A stretch of 64,000 bases of DNA from Bradyrhizobium sp. CB1650 (GTDB lineage: Bacteria > Pseudomonadota > Alphaproteobacteria > Rhizobiales > Xanthobacteraceae): contig NZ_CP121695.1 of the NCBI RefSeq assembly GCF_029761915.1, positions 9,267,501 through 9,331,500 on the forward strand. The letters run 5' to 3'. The translations under genes and the position numbers were made by a program. The notes beneath the pieces were generated by a model, which was not told where the DNA came from, searched no databases, and saw nothing but the letters and a program-made list of their open reading frames with translations. Below are positions 1-8,509 of the stretch, one piece after another (the first letter of the stretch is position 1; every line of letters begins with the position of its first letter).

Positions 1-147
1 ATGTACGCCGTCACTGCGCTGCCGGCCGACAAGATCAAGAACCAGTGGGACATCTTCACGTCCAGCGCGCCCGTGCCGGGGCCAAACGAAGATCTCGAAG
101 CGATCGCTGCGACCAAGGAAGAGAATAGCTGCACCTTCCCGACGTAA
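1..147 (+). CDS. Branched-chain amino acid ABC transporter substrate-binding protein, C-terminal fragment
   Basis: Frame 1 is open from the window edge and stops with TAA at 145-147, giving 48 residues of a protein whose start lies upstream. The tail is polar, ends in CTFPT, and is the expected kind of C-terminus for a periplasmic LivK-type binding protein. It sits just before a LivH permease and a LivM-G-F fusion on the same strand, so it is most likely the ligand-binding subunit of that importer. The ATG at position 1 is an internal Met, not a start. The assignment depends mainly on context because too little sequence is visible to show a fold. Confidence 0.6.
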   Translation: MYAVTALPADKIKNQWDIFTSSAPVPGPNEDLEAIAATKEENSCTFPT

Positions 148-160
148 GCAGCAGCAACGT

Positions 161-236
161 CATTCCGGGGCGCTCGCGCCAGCGAGCGAATCCGGAATCT
201 CGAGGTTCCGGGCTCGCGCTTGCGCGCGCCCCGGGG
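161..236. repeat. Interspersed GC-rich palindromic repeat (CATTCCGGGG / CCCCGG type)
   Basis: An imperfect inverted repeat starts with CATTCCGGGG and closes with GCGCGCCCCGG. The same arrangement recurs at 19240-19344. It lies between the livK-like end and the livH start and is probably one of this genome's small dispersed palindromes. Confidence 0.6.
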
Positions 237-264
237 CGACCCGAATTCATCACGGAAGCCACCC

Positions 265-1134
265 ATGTTGTTGACCCAGCAAATTCTCAACGGGCTGCTG
301 GACGGCGTCTACTATCTCCTGATCGCGCTCGGCCTTTCGCTGATCTTTTCGCTTGGCGGCATCGTCAATCTCGCGCATGGCGCGTTCTATGCAATTGGCG
401 CCTACCTCACGCTGGTGTTTTCTGCCTATCTCGGCTTTGGCGGCGCGTTTATCGCGGCACCCGTGGCCGTCGCACTGCTCGGCATGATCATCGAGCGCAC
501 GCTGTTTCGCCGCTTCTATCGCGCCGATCCGATCCTGTCGCTGCTGATGACCTTCGGCCTTGCCATGATCGCCGAGCAGGCGCTGCGCATGATCTTCGGT
601 GCGCCGCCACTATCCTACTCGATACCGCCCTGGCTTCGCGGCCAGGTCGCGATCGGCGGCTTCATCTATTCCTTCTATCGAGTGGTGCTGCTCGGTATTG
701 CGGCGGCCTGCGTCGCAGGATTGTGGCTCCTGCTGCAAAAGACCTCGTTCGGACGCGTGGTCCGCGCCGGCGTGCAGAACCCCGACATGGTCGGCGCGCT
801 CGGCATTTCGCTCCAACCTTATATGTCGGCGGTCGCCGCGATCGGAATCGGGCTCGCCGGCCTTGCCGGCGTCCTGCTAGCACCGATCTATTCCATCCAC
901 CCTGCGATGGGCCAGGAGATCATTACGCCGGCCTTTGTCGTGGTCGTGATCGGCGGCCTCGGCTCGTTCTGGGGCGTAGTCGCCGCGGCGCTCCTGGTCG
1001 GGCTCGTCAAGGGCATCATGGTTGGCATCGGTTATTCCGCCGCCTCTACCGCCGCGATCTATCTGTTGATGCTGCTGGTGCTGCTGTTCAGGCCGCGCGG
1101 CCTGTTTGGCGAGCGCATCCTGCGCTTCGAGTAG
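265..1134 (+). CDS. livH: Branched-chain amino acid ABC transporter permease (LivH type)
   Basis: An inner-membrane permease of 289 residues, the usual size for LivH. It is almost entirely hydrophobic helices. The early GGIVNLAHGAFYAIGAY stretch and the late VVIGGLGSFWGVVAAALLVG stretch are typical of the LivH half of HAAT-family importers. The ATG at 265 is chosen over the in-frame TTG at 220 because it has GGAAG about 10 bases upstream and removes a non-hydrophobic, arginine-rich extension that falls inside a repeat. It is followed after 11 bases by the LivM-G-F fusion gene, so the two should be co-transcribed. The substrate may be a branched amino acid or another small carboxylate or amide. 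The family alone does not settle this. Confidence 0.92.
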   Translation: MLLTQQILNGLLDGVYYLLIALGLSLIFSLGGIVNLAHGAFYAIGAYLTLVFSAYLGFGGAFIAAPVAVALLGMIIERTLFRRFYRADPILSLLMTFGLAMIAEQALRMIFGAPPLSYSIPPWLRGQVAIGGFIYSFYRVVLLGIAAACVAGLWLLLQKTSFGRVVRAGVQNPDMVGALGISLQPYMSAVAAIGIGLAGLAGVLLAPIYSIHPAMGQEIITPAFVVVVIGGLGSFWGVVAAALLVGLVKGIMVGIGYSAASTAAIYLLMLLVLLFRPRGLFGERILRFE

Positions 1135-1145
1135 GGCGATAACCA

Positions 1146-3665
1146 ATGCTCAAACGCCTGCCTTTTCCACTGTTCATTGCCGGCTTCGTGCTGCTGGTGC
1201 TGCCGCCGCTCCTGCTCGCGCTCGGGCTGACCATGACGTCGGCGAGCGAAGTCGTGATCTACGCCATGGCCTGCATGGCGTTGAACATCCTGGTCGGCCA
1301 TACCGGCCTCGTCTCCTTCGGTCACGGCGCCTGGTTCGGGCTTGCGGCCTATGCCGCAGCCCTCGTCCAGCGCAACCTGATGCCGGATTCGTTCTTCGGT
1401 GCGACGATCTCCGGCGTGCTGATCGTGGCCGTGATCGCCGCCGCCTTCGGCTTTCTCATCCTGCGCCGCCGCGGCGTCTATTTCTCGCTGCTCACGCTCG
1501 CGCTGTCGGCGATGTTGTACGCGGTCTCGTTCCGCTGGACCGAGGTGACCGGCGGCGAGAATGGTCTGGGCGGCATCACCCGGCCAACCCTGTTCGGCGT
1601 CAACCTGGAGTCTTCCACCAACTACTACTGGTTCGTCGCGGTCATCGCCCTTGTCGTGCTGGTGCTGTTGTGGCGCTTCCATAATTCCGCGGTCGGCAGC
1701 GTGCTGGTTGCGATCCGCGAGAACGAGCAGCGCGCGCGTTTCCTCGGCTATCCCACCAACCGCTACAAGCTGTTCGCCTTCGTGCTGTCGGCATCCATCA
1801 CCGGGCTTGCCGGCATTCTGCTCCTGTTCCAGAACCGCATGACATCGGCCGATCCGATCTCGGTCGCATTCTCCGGCGATCTCCTCGCCATGGTCGTGAT
1901 CGGTGGCATGCGGAGCTTCCTGGGGCCGGCGCTGGGTGCGCTGTTTTTCATCCTGTTCCGGGAGTTTCTCGGCATCTACACCGAGAACTGGCTGTTCTGG
2001 TTCGGCCTCATCTTCGTCGCCTTCATCGTGTTCTCGCCAACGGGCATCGTCGGTTTCGGCGAACGGCTCCTGGCGCCGTTCCGCACGAAGGTGGTCGAGG
2101 ATGCTGCGATGTCAGCGCGCCGCGTCGAGGCATTGCCGCTGCCGGAATTCCTGCGGCCGACATCCGCGATCGAAGGCCCGGTGCTGGCCGCGCAGCAGAT
2201 CGCGAAGAGCTTCGGCGGCATCAAGGCGGTACAGGACGTCGACATTTCCATCGCCGACCGAACGCTGCATGCGCTGATCGGTCCGAACGGCGCCGGCAAG
2301 ACCACCGCCTTCAACCTGCTCTCGGGCATGTACCGGCCCGACCACGGCGCGGTCTCGCTGATGGGCAAGCCGATCGCGGGCCACGCGCCGGAACAGATCG
2401 CGAATGCCGGCATCGGCCGCTCGTTCCAGATCACCAATCTCTTCCCGGCGCTCAGCGTCGCCGAGAATGTGCGCCTGGCCATCCAGTCGCGGCATCCGCG
2501 TCGCTTCGATCCCTTCACCCGCGCGTCGTCGATGCAGGCGATCAATACCGAGACCGACGCCATGATCCGCTATCTTGGCCTCGCCGGCATCGAGAAGGCG
2601 GAGGCCGGCATGCTGTCCTATGGCGGACAGCGGCTGCTCGACATGGGTGTGGCGCTCGCGACTGCCCCGCGCGTGCTGCTATTGGACGAGCCGCTGGCGG
2701 GACTGGCCGCCGCCGAGCGTGAGCGAATCGGCGCCATCGTCAAGCGCATCTCGACCGATCTTCCCGTGCTGCTGGTCGAGCACGACATCGATCGCGTGTT
2801 CCAGCTCGCTGACCGTGTCACCGTGATGAACGAGGGCCAGGTGCTGCTCGACGGCTCGGTCGCGGACGCCCGCGCCAGCGCCAAGGTGCAGGAAGTCTAT
2901 ATCGGCTCCGGCACCAGCGCGGTCGCAGCAAAGCCTCGCGAGACTGCTGCCCGTGCCGGCGCCCTGCTCTCGGTCGAGGCGATCAACACCTTCTACGGCA
3001 AGAGCCATATCCTCAACGACGTAAGCTTCGAACTGCACGAGAACGAGATCATCGCGCTGCTCGGCCGTAACGGCGCCGGCAAATCGACGCTTCTGAAGAC
3101 GCTGATCGGTATTGCGCCGGCAGCGAACGGATCGATCAAGCTCGCGGAGAACGAGCTGGCCGGGCTCTCCTCGGCCGAGCATGCGCGGCTCGGCATCGGC
3201 TACGTGCCGCAGGGTCGCGGCCTGTTCGCGGGCATGAGCGTGGCGCAGAACCTCGAACTCGGCGGCCTGAAGCGGCAGACCGGCAACGGCGTACATTGGA
3301 CGCGTGAGCGCATCTACGACTACTTCCCGCGCATCAAGGAACGGCTCGACAGCCCCGCGGACTATCTCTCCGGCGGCGAACAGCAGATGGTGGCCGTAGC
3401 ACGGGCCCTCTCCGGCGACGTGCGGGTGCTCCTGCTCGACGAGCCCTTCGAAGGTCTGGCGCCGGCAGTGGTCGAACAACTGTTCGAGACTTTCGACCGC
3501 CTGCGCAAGGAGATCGCCATCATCATCGTCGACCACAATCTCGACCTGGCGCTGGCACTGTCCGACACGACGGTCGCGCTGGAGCGCGGCCGCGTGATTC
3601 ACCAGGGACCGTCGAAGGCCCTGCGCGACAACCTGGAACTGCGCCGCAAGGTGCTCTGGCTGTAG
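1146..3665 (+). CDS. LivM-LivG-LivF fusion: branched-chain amino acid-type ABC importer permease with two ATPase domains
   Basis: One 839-residue open frame carries three subunits that are usually separate. Residues 1 to about 310 are a LivM permease with many membrane helices. About 335-590 are a LivG ATPase with Walker A GPNGAGKT at 379-386, a divergent signature LSYGGQ and Walker B LLLDEPLAGL. About 605-839 are a LivF ATPase with Walker A GRNGAGKS at 640-647, signature LSGGEQQ and LLLDEPFEGLAP. The linkers contain no stop or frameshift, so the fusion looks genuine. With LivH upstream it would give a complete importer from two membrane polypeptides plus the binding protein. The hydroxyacyl-CoA dehydrogenase gene begins 10 bases downstream, which suggests that the imported compound feeds that enzyme. 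Confidence 0.93.
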   Translation: MLKRLPFPLFIAGFVLLVLPPLLLALGLTMTSASEVVIYAMACMALNILVGHTGLVSFGHGAWFGLAAYAAALVQRNLMPDSFFGATISGVLIVAVIAAAFGFLILRRRGVYFSLLTLALSAMLYAVSFRWTEVTGGENGLGGITRPTLFGVNLESSTNYYWFVAVIALVVLVLLWRFHNSAVGSVLVAIRENEQRARFLGYPTNRYKLFAFVLSASITGLAGILLLFQNRMTSADPISVAFSGDLLAMVVIGGMRSFLGPALGALFFILFREFLGIYTENWLFWFGLIFVAFIVFSPTGIVGFGERLLAPFRTKVVEDAAMSARRVEALPLPEFLRPTSAIEGPVLAAQQIAKSFGGIKAVQDVDISIADRTLHALIGPNGAGKTTAFNLLSGMYRPDHGAVSLMGKPIAGHAPEQIANAGIGRSFQITNLFPALSVAENVRLAIQSRHPRRFDPFTRASSMQAINTETDAMIRYLGLAGIEKAEAGMLSYGGQRLLDMGVALATAPRVLLLDEPLAGLAAAERERIGAIVKRISTDLPVLLVEHDIDRVFQLADRVTVMNEGQVLLDGSVADARASAKVQEVYIGSGTSAVAAKPRETAARAGALLSVEAINTFYGKSHILNDVSFELHENEIIALLGRNGAGKSTLLKTLIGIAPAANGSIKLAENELAGLSSAEHARLGIGYVPQGRGLFAGMSVAQNLELGGLKRQTGNGVHWTRERIYDYFPRIKERLDSPADYLSGGEQQMVAVARALSGDVRVLLLDEPFEGLAPAVVEQLFETFDRLRKEIAIIIVDHNLDLALALSDTTVALERGRVIHQGPSKALRDNLELRRKVLWL

Positions 3666-3674
3666 AGAGAGGAT

Positions 3675-4622
3675 ATGCAACAACACAAAACCGTCGCCGT
3701 CGTCGGCACCGGCCTGATCGGCCGCGCCTGGGCCGCGATCTTTGCCCGCGCCGGATGGGATGTGCGGCTCACCGACCCGCACGGCCCCACGCTCGAAGCA
3801 GCGCCCGGCCTGGTCCGCGACGAGCTGCGCGCGCTGGCCCGCCACGGGCTCGCAGATGATCCCGACGGCGCGGCCGCACGGCTGACCATTGCCCTCAGCC
3901 TGCAGGCGGCGGTGGCGGACGCCGACTTCGTGCAGGAGAATGGACCCGAGCTGATTGAAGAAAAGCTCGCGATATTTGCCGAGCTGGATCGGTTCGCGCC
4001 CAAGGACACGCTGCTGGTGTCTTCCACCTCCGCCATCACCGCGTCGCGGTTCACCGAAAAACTTGCGGGCCGCGCGCGCTGCTTGGTAGGTCATCCCGTC
4101 AATCCGCCACATCTGGTGCCGCTGGTCGAGCTCTGCGGCGCGCCATGGACCGCGCCGGAAGCGATCGAGCGGGCGCGCGCGGTCTACCGCGAGATCGGGC
4201 AGGTGCCCGTGACGATCAAGCGCGAAATCGACGGCTTTGCCCTCAACCGCCTGCAAGGCGCCCTGCTCGCGGAAGCCTTCCGGCTGGTCGGTGAGGGCTA
4301 CATCTCCGCGGAAGATCTCGATCACACCGTGAAGGACGGGCTTGGCCTGCGCTGGTCGTTCCTCGGGCCGTTCGAGACCATCGAGCTGAACGCGCCCGGC
4401 GGCATCCCGGATTATTGTGCGCGCTATACCGGCTTCTATCGGGAACTCGCTTCGGCTCCCGCCGATCCTGCCGTCTATCAAAGCCCGAATGTCGACCAGG
4501 TGATCGCGGCCTGGCCGCATCAGGCAACGCCGGAGCGCATTGCAACCCTCACCAAACGTCGCAACGAGCGCCTTGCGGTGCTCGCAGCGCACAAGAAAAC
4601 CATCAGCAAAACGATCCCTTGA
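3675..4622 (+). CDS. 3-hydroxyacyl-CoA dehydrogenase family protein (carnitine dehydrogenase-like)
   Basis: A 315-residue NAD-dependent oxidoreductase. The N-terminal Rossmann fold shows GTGLIG at 11-16 and an acidic residue (D34) at the end of strand 2, which favours NAD over NADP. The family active-site stretch GHPVNPPHLVPLVE is at 139-152, with H140 as the likely catalytic His. The C-terminal helical domain carries FALNRLQ. The length matches short 3-hydroxyacyl dehydrogenases such as L-carnitine 3-dehydrogenase and lambda-crystallin-like L-gulonate dehydrogenase, not the two-domain fatty-acid enzymes. GAGAGGA precedes the ATG. A BKACE gene follows immediately. In known carnitine catabolism a dehydrogenase makes a 3-keto acid that a BKACE then cleaves, so a 3-hydroxy acid substrate is a reasonable inference, but carnitine itself is not shown. 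Confidence 0.85.
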   Translation: MQQHKTVAVVGTGLIGRAWAAIFARAGWDVRLTDPHGPTLEAAPGLVRDELRALARHGLADDPDGAAARLTIALSLQAAVADADFVQENGPELIEEKLAIFAELDRFAPKDTLLVSSTSAITASRFTEKLAGRARCLVGHPVNPPHLVPLVELCGAPWTAPEAIERARAVYREIGQVPVTIKREIDGFALNRLQGALLAEAFRLVGEGYISAEDLDHTVKDGLGLRWSFLGPFETIELNAPGGIPDYCARYTGFYRELASAPADPAVYQSPNVDQVIAAWPHQATPERIATLTKRRNERLAVLAAHKKTISKTIP

Positions 4623-4639
4623 GAACTGGAGAAGAGACC

Positions 4640-5563
4640 ATGGCCCGCAAAGTCATCATCACCTGTGCCGTCACCGGCGCGATCCACACGCCGTCGATGT
4701 CGCCCGCGCTGCCCGTGACGCCGCAGGAGATCGCCGACGCGGCCGTGGAGGCGGCGGAAGCGGGTGCTGCGATCGTGCATCTGCATGCGCGCAACCCCGA
4801 AACCGGCCAGCCCGATCAATCGCCGGAGGCCTTTGCGCCGTTCCTCAAGATCATCAAGCAGCGTTCCAATGCCGTGATCAATCTCACCACCGGCGGCTCG
4901 CCGACCATGACGGTGGACGAGCGCGTGCGGCCGGCCGCGGTCTACAAACCGGAGGTCGCCTCGCTGAACATGGGCTCGATGAATTTCGGCTTCTTCGGCA
5001 TGCTCAACCGCTTCAAGACCTTCAAGCACGACTGGGAACGCAAGCATGTCGAGAACAAGGACATCGTGTTCCGCAACACCTTCCAGGACATCGAGTTCGT
5101 GCTGAAGACGCTGTCGGAGACCGGAACCCGGTTCGAGTTCGAGTGCTACGACACCGCGCATCTCTACAATCTGCAATATTTCCTTGACCAAGGTCTGGTG
5201 AAGCCACCGCTGTTCGTCCAGACCGTATTCGGCCTTCAGGGTGGCATCGGGCCGCATCCGGAAGATGTGCTGCACATGAAGCGCACGGCAGAGCGGCTGT
5301 TCGGCGACAAGTTCATCTGGTCGGTGCTGGGCGCCGGCCGGCATCAATTGCCGATCGCGGCGATGGCCGCCGCCATGGGCGGCAACATCCGCGTCGGCCT
5401 CGAGGATTCGCTGTGGGCCGCGCCCGGCCGGATGGCGTCTTCAAACGCCGAGCAGGTGCGGCTCGCCCGCAAGATTATCGAAGGCCTCGGCCTCGAAGTC
5501 GCCTCCTCCGACGAGGCGCGCGAGATGCTGCACCTGAAGGGCGGCGACACGCTGCAGGTCTAG
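4640..5563 (+). CDS. Beta-keto acid cleavage enzyme (BKACE, DUF849 family)
   Basis: A 307-residue TIM-barrel enzyme of the BKACE family, which uses acetyl-CoA to cleave a beta-keto acid into acetoacetate and a new CoA ester. Seen directly: the opening VIITCAVTGA, the metal-binding HLHAR (H47 and H49), a GGSPTM loop and the late VGLEDS motif. The start at 4640 has GGAGAAGAG upstream. Longer in-frame upstream extensions overlap the preceding gene and are not supported. Paired with the dehydrogenase just upstream, it would take that enzyme's 3-keto product. BKACE substrates range from 3-keto-5-aminohexanoate to dehydrocarnitine, and this sequence alone does not identify which is used. Confidence 0.9.
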   Translation: MARKVIITCAVTGAIHTPSMSPALPVTPQEIADAAVEAAEAGAAIVHLHARNPETGQPDQSPEAFAPFLKIIKQRSNAVINLTTGGSPTMTVDERVRPAAVYKPEVASLNMGSMNFGFFGMLNRFKTFKHDWERKHVENKDIVFRNTFQDIEFVLKTLSETGTRFEFECYDTAHLYNLQYFLDQGLVKPPLFVQTVFGLQGGIGPHPEDVLHMKRTAERLFGDKFIWSVLGAGRHQLPIAAMAAAMGGNIRVGLEDSLWAAPGRMASSNAEQVRLARKIIEGLGLEVASSDEAREMLHLKGGDTLQV

Positions 5564-5613
5564 CCTCTAGGCACTCGCAACGACGAGCGTGTCTAGGCGG
5601 GATATCTCACCAT

Positions 5614-5746
5614 CGTCGTCCTGGCGAAAGCCGGGACCCATACCGCGTGATCCATCTGCAGTGCACACGGCGCCAGTCCCAAACAACCGGCGTTCGCAAA
5701 GCTCCTCCCTGAGGTAACGGCTCCTGGCATTCGCCAGGACGACATG
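5614..5746. repeat. Interspersed palindromic repeat (GTCCTGGCGAAAGCCGGGAC type)
   Basis: The stretch begins with TCGTCCTGGCGAAAGCCGGG and ends with GCATTCGCCAGGACGACA, so the two ends are inverted copies. A related copy in reverse orientation lies at about 37549-37670, including the ACCCATACCGC segment. It is the main content of the gap between the BKACE gene and the peptide importer. Confidence 0.6.
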
Positions 5747-5908
5747 GGGGGGGGAACTTCTCTCAGAATATGAAAGAACAGCCTGCGGCTTTACGTCATC
5801 CGAATTACCAAGGCTGCAAAGGGCCTTCGCCGGTTGCCTGCCCCCGCCTGCATCGCTATCGTCTTGATCAAACAGGCCACGAAAGGCCGATGTCTAGGGA
5901 GGAAGAGC
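5747..5908 (+). promoter_or_regulatory. Leader region before peptide importer operon
   Basis: Non-coding stretch between the repeat and the start of the binding-protein gene. It begins with a run of G and ends with the strong ribosome site AGGGAGGA just before the ATG at 5909. It probably holds the promoter of the importer operon, but I cannot point to a convincing -35/-10 pair. Confidence 0.35.
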
Positions 5909-7510
5909 ATGCGGAGCGTGTGGGCGCTCGCCGCAATGGCGGCGGCGCTATCTGTGCTGACGACCTCGACCACCACGCTCGCCGGCGAGCCCAAACAGGG
6001 CGGCATTTTGCGGATATATCACCGCGACAGCCCCGCGAACGCTTCCATCCTTGAGGGCGCGACCTATTCGATCAACGTGCCGTTTATGGGAGTGTTCAAC
6101 AATCTCGTCATCTACGACCAGCACACAGCGCAGAACAGTCCTGACACCATCAGGCCCGAGCTGGCCGAGAGCTGGTCCTGGAGCGGCGATCAGAAGAAGC
6201 TGACATTCAAGCTGCGCCAGGGCGTCAAATGGCATGACGGCAAGCCATTCACGTCGGCCGACGTCAAGTGCACTTTCGATCTGCTGATGGGCAAATCGCA
6301 GCAGAAGCTTCGGCAGAATCCACGCAAGACCTGGTACAGCGAGGTCAACGACGTCACCCCAAATGGCGATTTCGAGGTTTCGTTCGACCTGAAACGGCCG
6401 CAACCCTCGCTATTGGCGATGCTCGCCTCCGGCTACACGCCGGTCTATCCCTGCCATGTCTCGCCGGCGGAGATGCGAACCCATCCGATCGGGACCGGGC
6501 CGTTCAAATTCGTCGAGTTCAAGGCGAATGAATCGATCAAGCTGACGCGAAACCCGGATTACTGGAAGAAGAGCCAGCCCTATCTCGACGGCATCGAGTA
6601 CACGATCATCACCAATCGCTCGACCGCGATCCTCGCCTTCGTTGCCGGAAAGTTCGACATGACTTTCCCGACGCACATCACGATCCCGCTCCTCAAAGAC
6701 ATCAAATCGCAGGCGCCGAACGCGGTTTGCGCCGTCGAGCCGACCAATGTTTCGACCAACATCATCGTCAATTCGACCGCACCACCGTTCGACAACATCG
6801 ATATCCGCCGGGCAATGGCGCTGGCACTCGACCGCAAGGCCTTCGTCGACATCCTGTTCGAAGGCCAGGCCGATATCGGCGGCACCATGCTGCCGCCGCC
6901 GCAAGGCATCTGGGGCATGCCCAAGGACAAGCTGGAAACCATTCCGGGCTATGGCCCGGATGTGAACGCGAACCGCGAGGAAGCGAAGAAGCTGATGCAG
7001 AAAGCGGGCTACGGCCCCGACAAGCATCTCGCGGTGAAGGTTTCGACGCGCAATCTCGCGGAATATCGCGATCCCGCCGTGATTCTGATCGACCAGCTCA
7101 AGAGCATCTATATCGACGGCGAGCTCGACGTCGTGGAGACCGCGAACTGGTTTCCGAAGGTCGCGCGCAAGGACTACATGCTCGGCCTCAATCTGACCGG
7201 CAACTCCGTCGACGATCCCGACCAGTCCTTCTACGAGAACTATTCCTGCGGCTCCGAGCGCAACTACACCAACTACTGCAACAAGGACATCGAGAAGCTG
7301 TTCGACGTGCAATCGCAGGAGACCGACATCAACAAGCGCAAGAAGCTGGTGTGGGAGATCGACAAGAAGCTGCAGGAGGATGTCGCCCGCCCCATCATCT
7401 TCCATGCGCGGGCCGGCACCTGCTGGCAGCCCTATGTCAAGGGGATCACGATCATGTCGAACAGCTCCTATAACGGCTTTCGCTACGAGGACGTGTGGCT
7501 GGACAAGTAG
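5909..7510 (+). CDS. Peptide/nickel-type ABC transporter substrate-binding protein
   Basis: A 533-residue periplasmic binding protein of SBP family 5 (DppA/OppA class). It has an N-terminal Sec signal (basic MRSVW start, Ala-rich core, likely cleavage near LAGEP). The family hallmark follows in the first third: ELAESWSWSGD and the KLRQGVKWHDGKPFTSADVK region. The start at 5909 is chosen because AGGGAGGA lies directly upstream and a proper signal peptide begins there. An in-frame ATG at 5834 would add 25 non-signal residues. Genes for two permeases and two ATPases follow, so the importer is complete. The ligand could be a peptide, opine or another oligomer. Nothing visible in the sequence fixes it. 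Confidence 0.93.
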   Translation: MRSVWALAAMAAALSVLTTSTTTLAGEPKQGGILRIYHRDSPANASILEGATYSINVPFMGVFNNLVIYDQHTAQNSPDTIRPELAESWSWSGDQKKLTFKLRQGVKWHDGKPFTSADVKCTFDLLMGKSQQKLRQNPRKTWYSEVNDVTPNGDFEVSFDLKRPQPSLLAMLASGYTPVYPCHVSPAEMRTHPIGTGPFKFVEFKANESIKLTRNPDYWKKSQPYLDGIEYTIITNRSTAILAFVAGKFDMTFPTHITIPLLKDIKSQAPNAVCAVEPTNVSTNIIVNSTAPPFDNIDIRRAMALALDRKAFVDILFEGQADIGGTMLPPPQGIWGMPKDKLETIPGYGPDVNANREEAKKLMQKAGYGPDKHLAVKVSTRNLAEYRDPAVILIDQLKSIYIDGELDVVETANWFPKVARKDYMLGLNLTGNSVDDPDQSFYENYSCGSERNYTNYCNKDIEKLFDVQSQETDINKRKKLVWEIDKKLQEDVARPIIFHARAGTCWQPYVKGITIMSNSSYNGFRYEDVWLDK

Positions 7511-7552
7511 CGCAGGTGGCGGGCGACTGACGAGCTCGGCAGGAGGCGGAAG

Positions 7553-8500
7553 ATGTTTGCCTATCTGGTGCGACGCCTGTTCCTGATGCTCGTGACCCTG
7601 TTCGGGATCTCGATCGTCATCTTCTTGCTGCTGCGCATCGTGCCCGGCAACATCGTCGACATCCTGTTTGCCGCGGCCGGCTATGTCGATCCCGCCGACA
7701 AGGCCAATCTGGAGAAGGAGCTCGGCATCGACCAGCCGCTGGTGGTGCAATATCTGCACTGGATCGGCGGCTTCCTGCGCGGCGATTTCGGCTACTCCTA
7801 CGTCTCCGAGAAGCCGGCGCTGCAGGAGATCTTGCCGCGGATCCCGATCACGGCACGGCTCGCCGGCCTGGCGCTGCTGTTCTCCGCCTCGATCGGCATT
7901 CCGCTCGGCGTCATCAGCGCGGTGAAGCAGGGAACCAAGCTCGATTACGGCTTACGCGTCGTCAGCCTGAGCGGCTTGTCACTGCCCTCGTTCTGGCTCG
8001 GCCTGCTCATCCTGACCGCGTCGGTGGCGATGTTCGGCCAGATGCCGATCTTCAATCCGAATCCGCAGACCTGGCTGGAGGCGTTCGCGACCTACGCCGT
8101 GCCGGCCGCCGCGGTCGGCTTCCGCAGCGCCGCGCTGACCATGCGCATCACCCGCTCCTCGATGCTGGAGGTGCTGCGGCAGGACTATATCCGCACCGCC
8201 CGCGCCAAGGGCGCATCCGACGCCGCGGTCAACTACCATCATGCGCTGAAGAACGCGATCCTGCCCGTCATCACGGTAATCGGGATCGAGGCGGCATTTT
8301 TGATCGGCGGCCTCATCGTCACCGAGACCGTGTTCAACATCCCCGGTGTCGCGCGCTTCCTTGTCGAGGCGATCCGCTGGCGCGACTATCCGATCGTGCA
8401 AAACCTCGTGATGTTCATCGCCGTCGTCGTGGTGTTCGCGAACTTCACCGTCGACATGCTCTACGCCGTGTTCGACCCGCGCATCCGGTTTACGGACTAG
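7553..8500 (+). CDS. Peptide-type ABC transporter permease (DppB class)
   Basis: A 315-residue inner-membrane permease. The opening MFAYLVRRLFLMLVTLFGISIVIFLLLRIVPGN-type segment is typical of DppB/OppB. The central EAA-like loop, RTARAKG near the cytoplasmic coupling helix, contacts the ATPases. AGGAGG lies 12 bases before the ATG at 7553. It is the first of the two permeases of this operon, and its partner starts 10 bases after its stop. The ATPases are encoded just beyond. Confidence 0.95.
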   Translation: MFAYLVRRLFLMLVTLFGISIVIFLLLRIVPGNIVDILFAAAGYVDPADKANLEKELGIDQPLVVQYLHWIGGFLRGDFGYSYVSEKPALQEILPRIPITARLAGLALLFSASIGIPLGVISAVKQGTKLDYGLRVVSLSGLSLPSFWLGLLILTASVAMFGQMPIFNPNPQTWLEAFATYAVPAAAVGFRSAALTMRITRSSMLEVLRQDYIRTARAKGASDAAVNYHHALKNAILPVITVIGIEAAFLIGGLIVTETVFNIPGVARFLVEAIRWRDYPIVQNLVMFIAVVVVFANFTVDMLYAVFDPRIRFTD

Positions 8501-8509
8501 GAGAGGCGC

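Noticed and set aside
1..147. The ATG at position 1 as the start of a small gene
   Set aside because: It begins at the window edge without any upstream context, and the frame fits the C-terminus of a LivK-type protein placed before livH.
3675..5563. Firm assignment of the dehydrogenase/BKACE pair to carnitine degradation
   Set aside because: Only the two enzyme families fit. No carnitine transporter, betaine-forming thioesterase or dedicated regulator is present.
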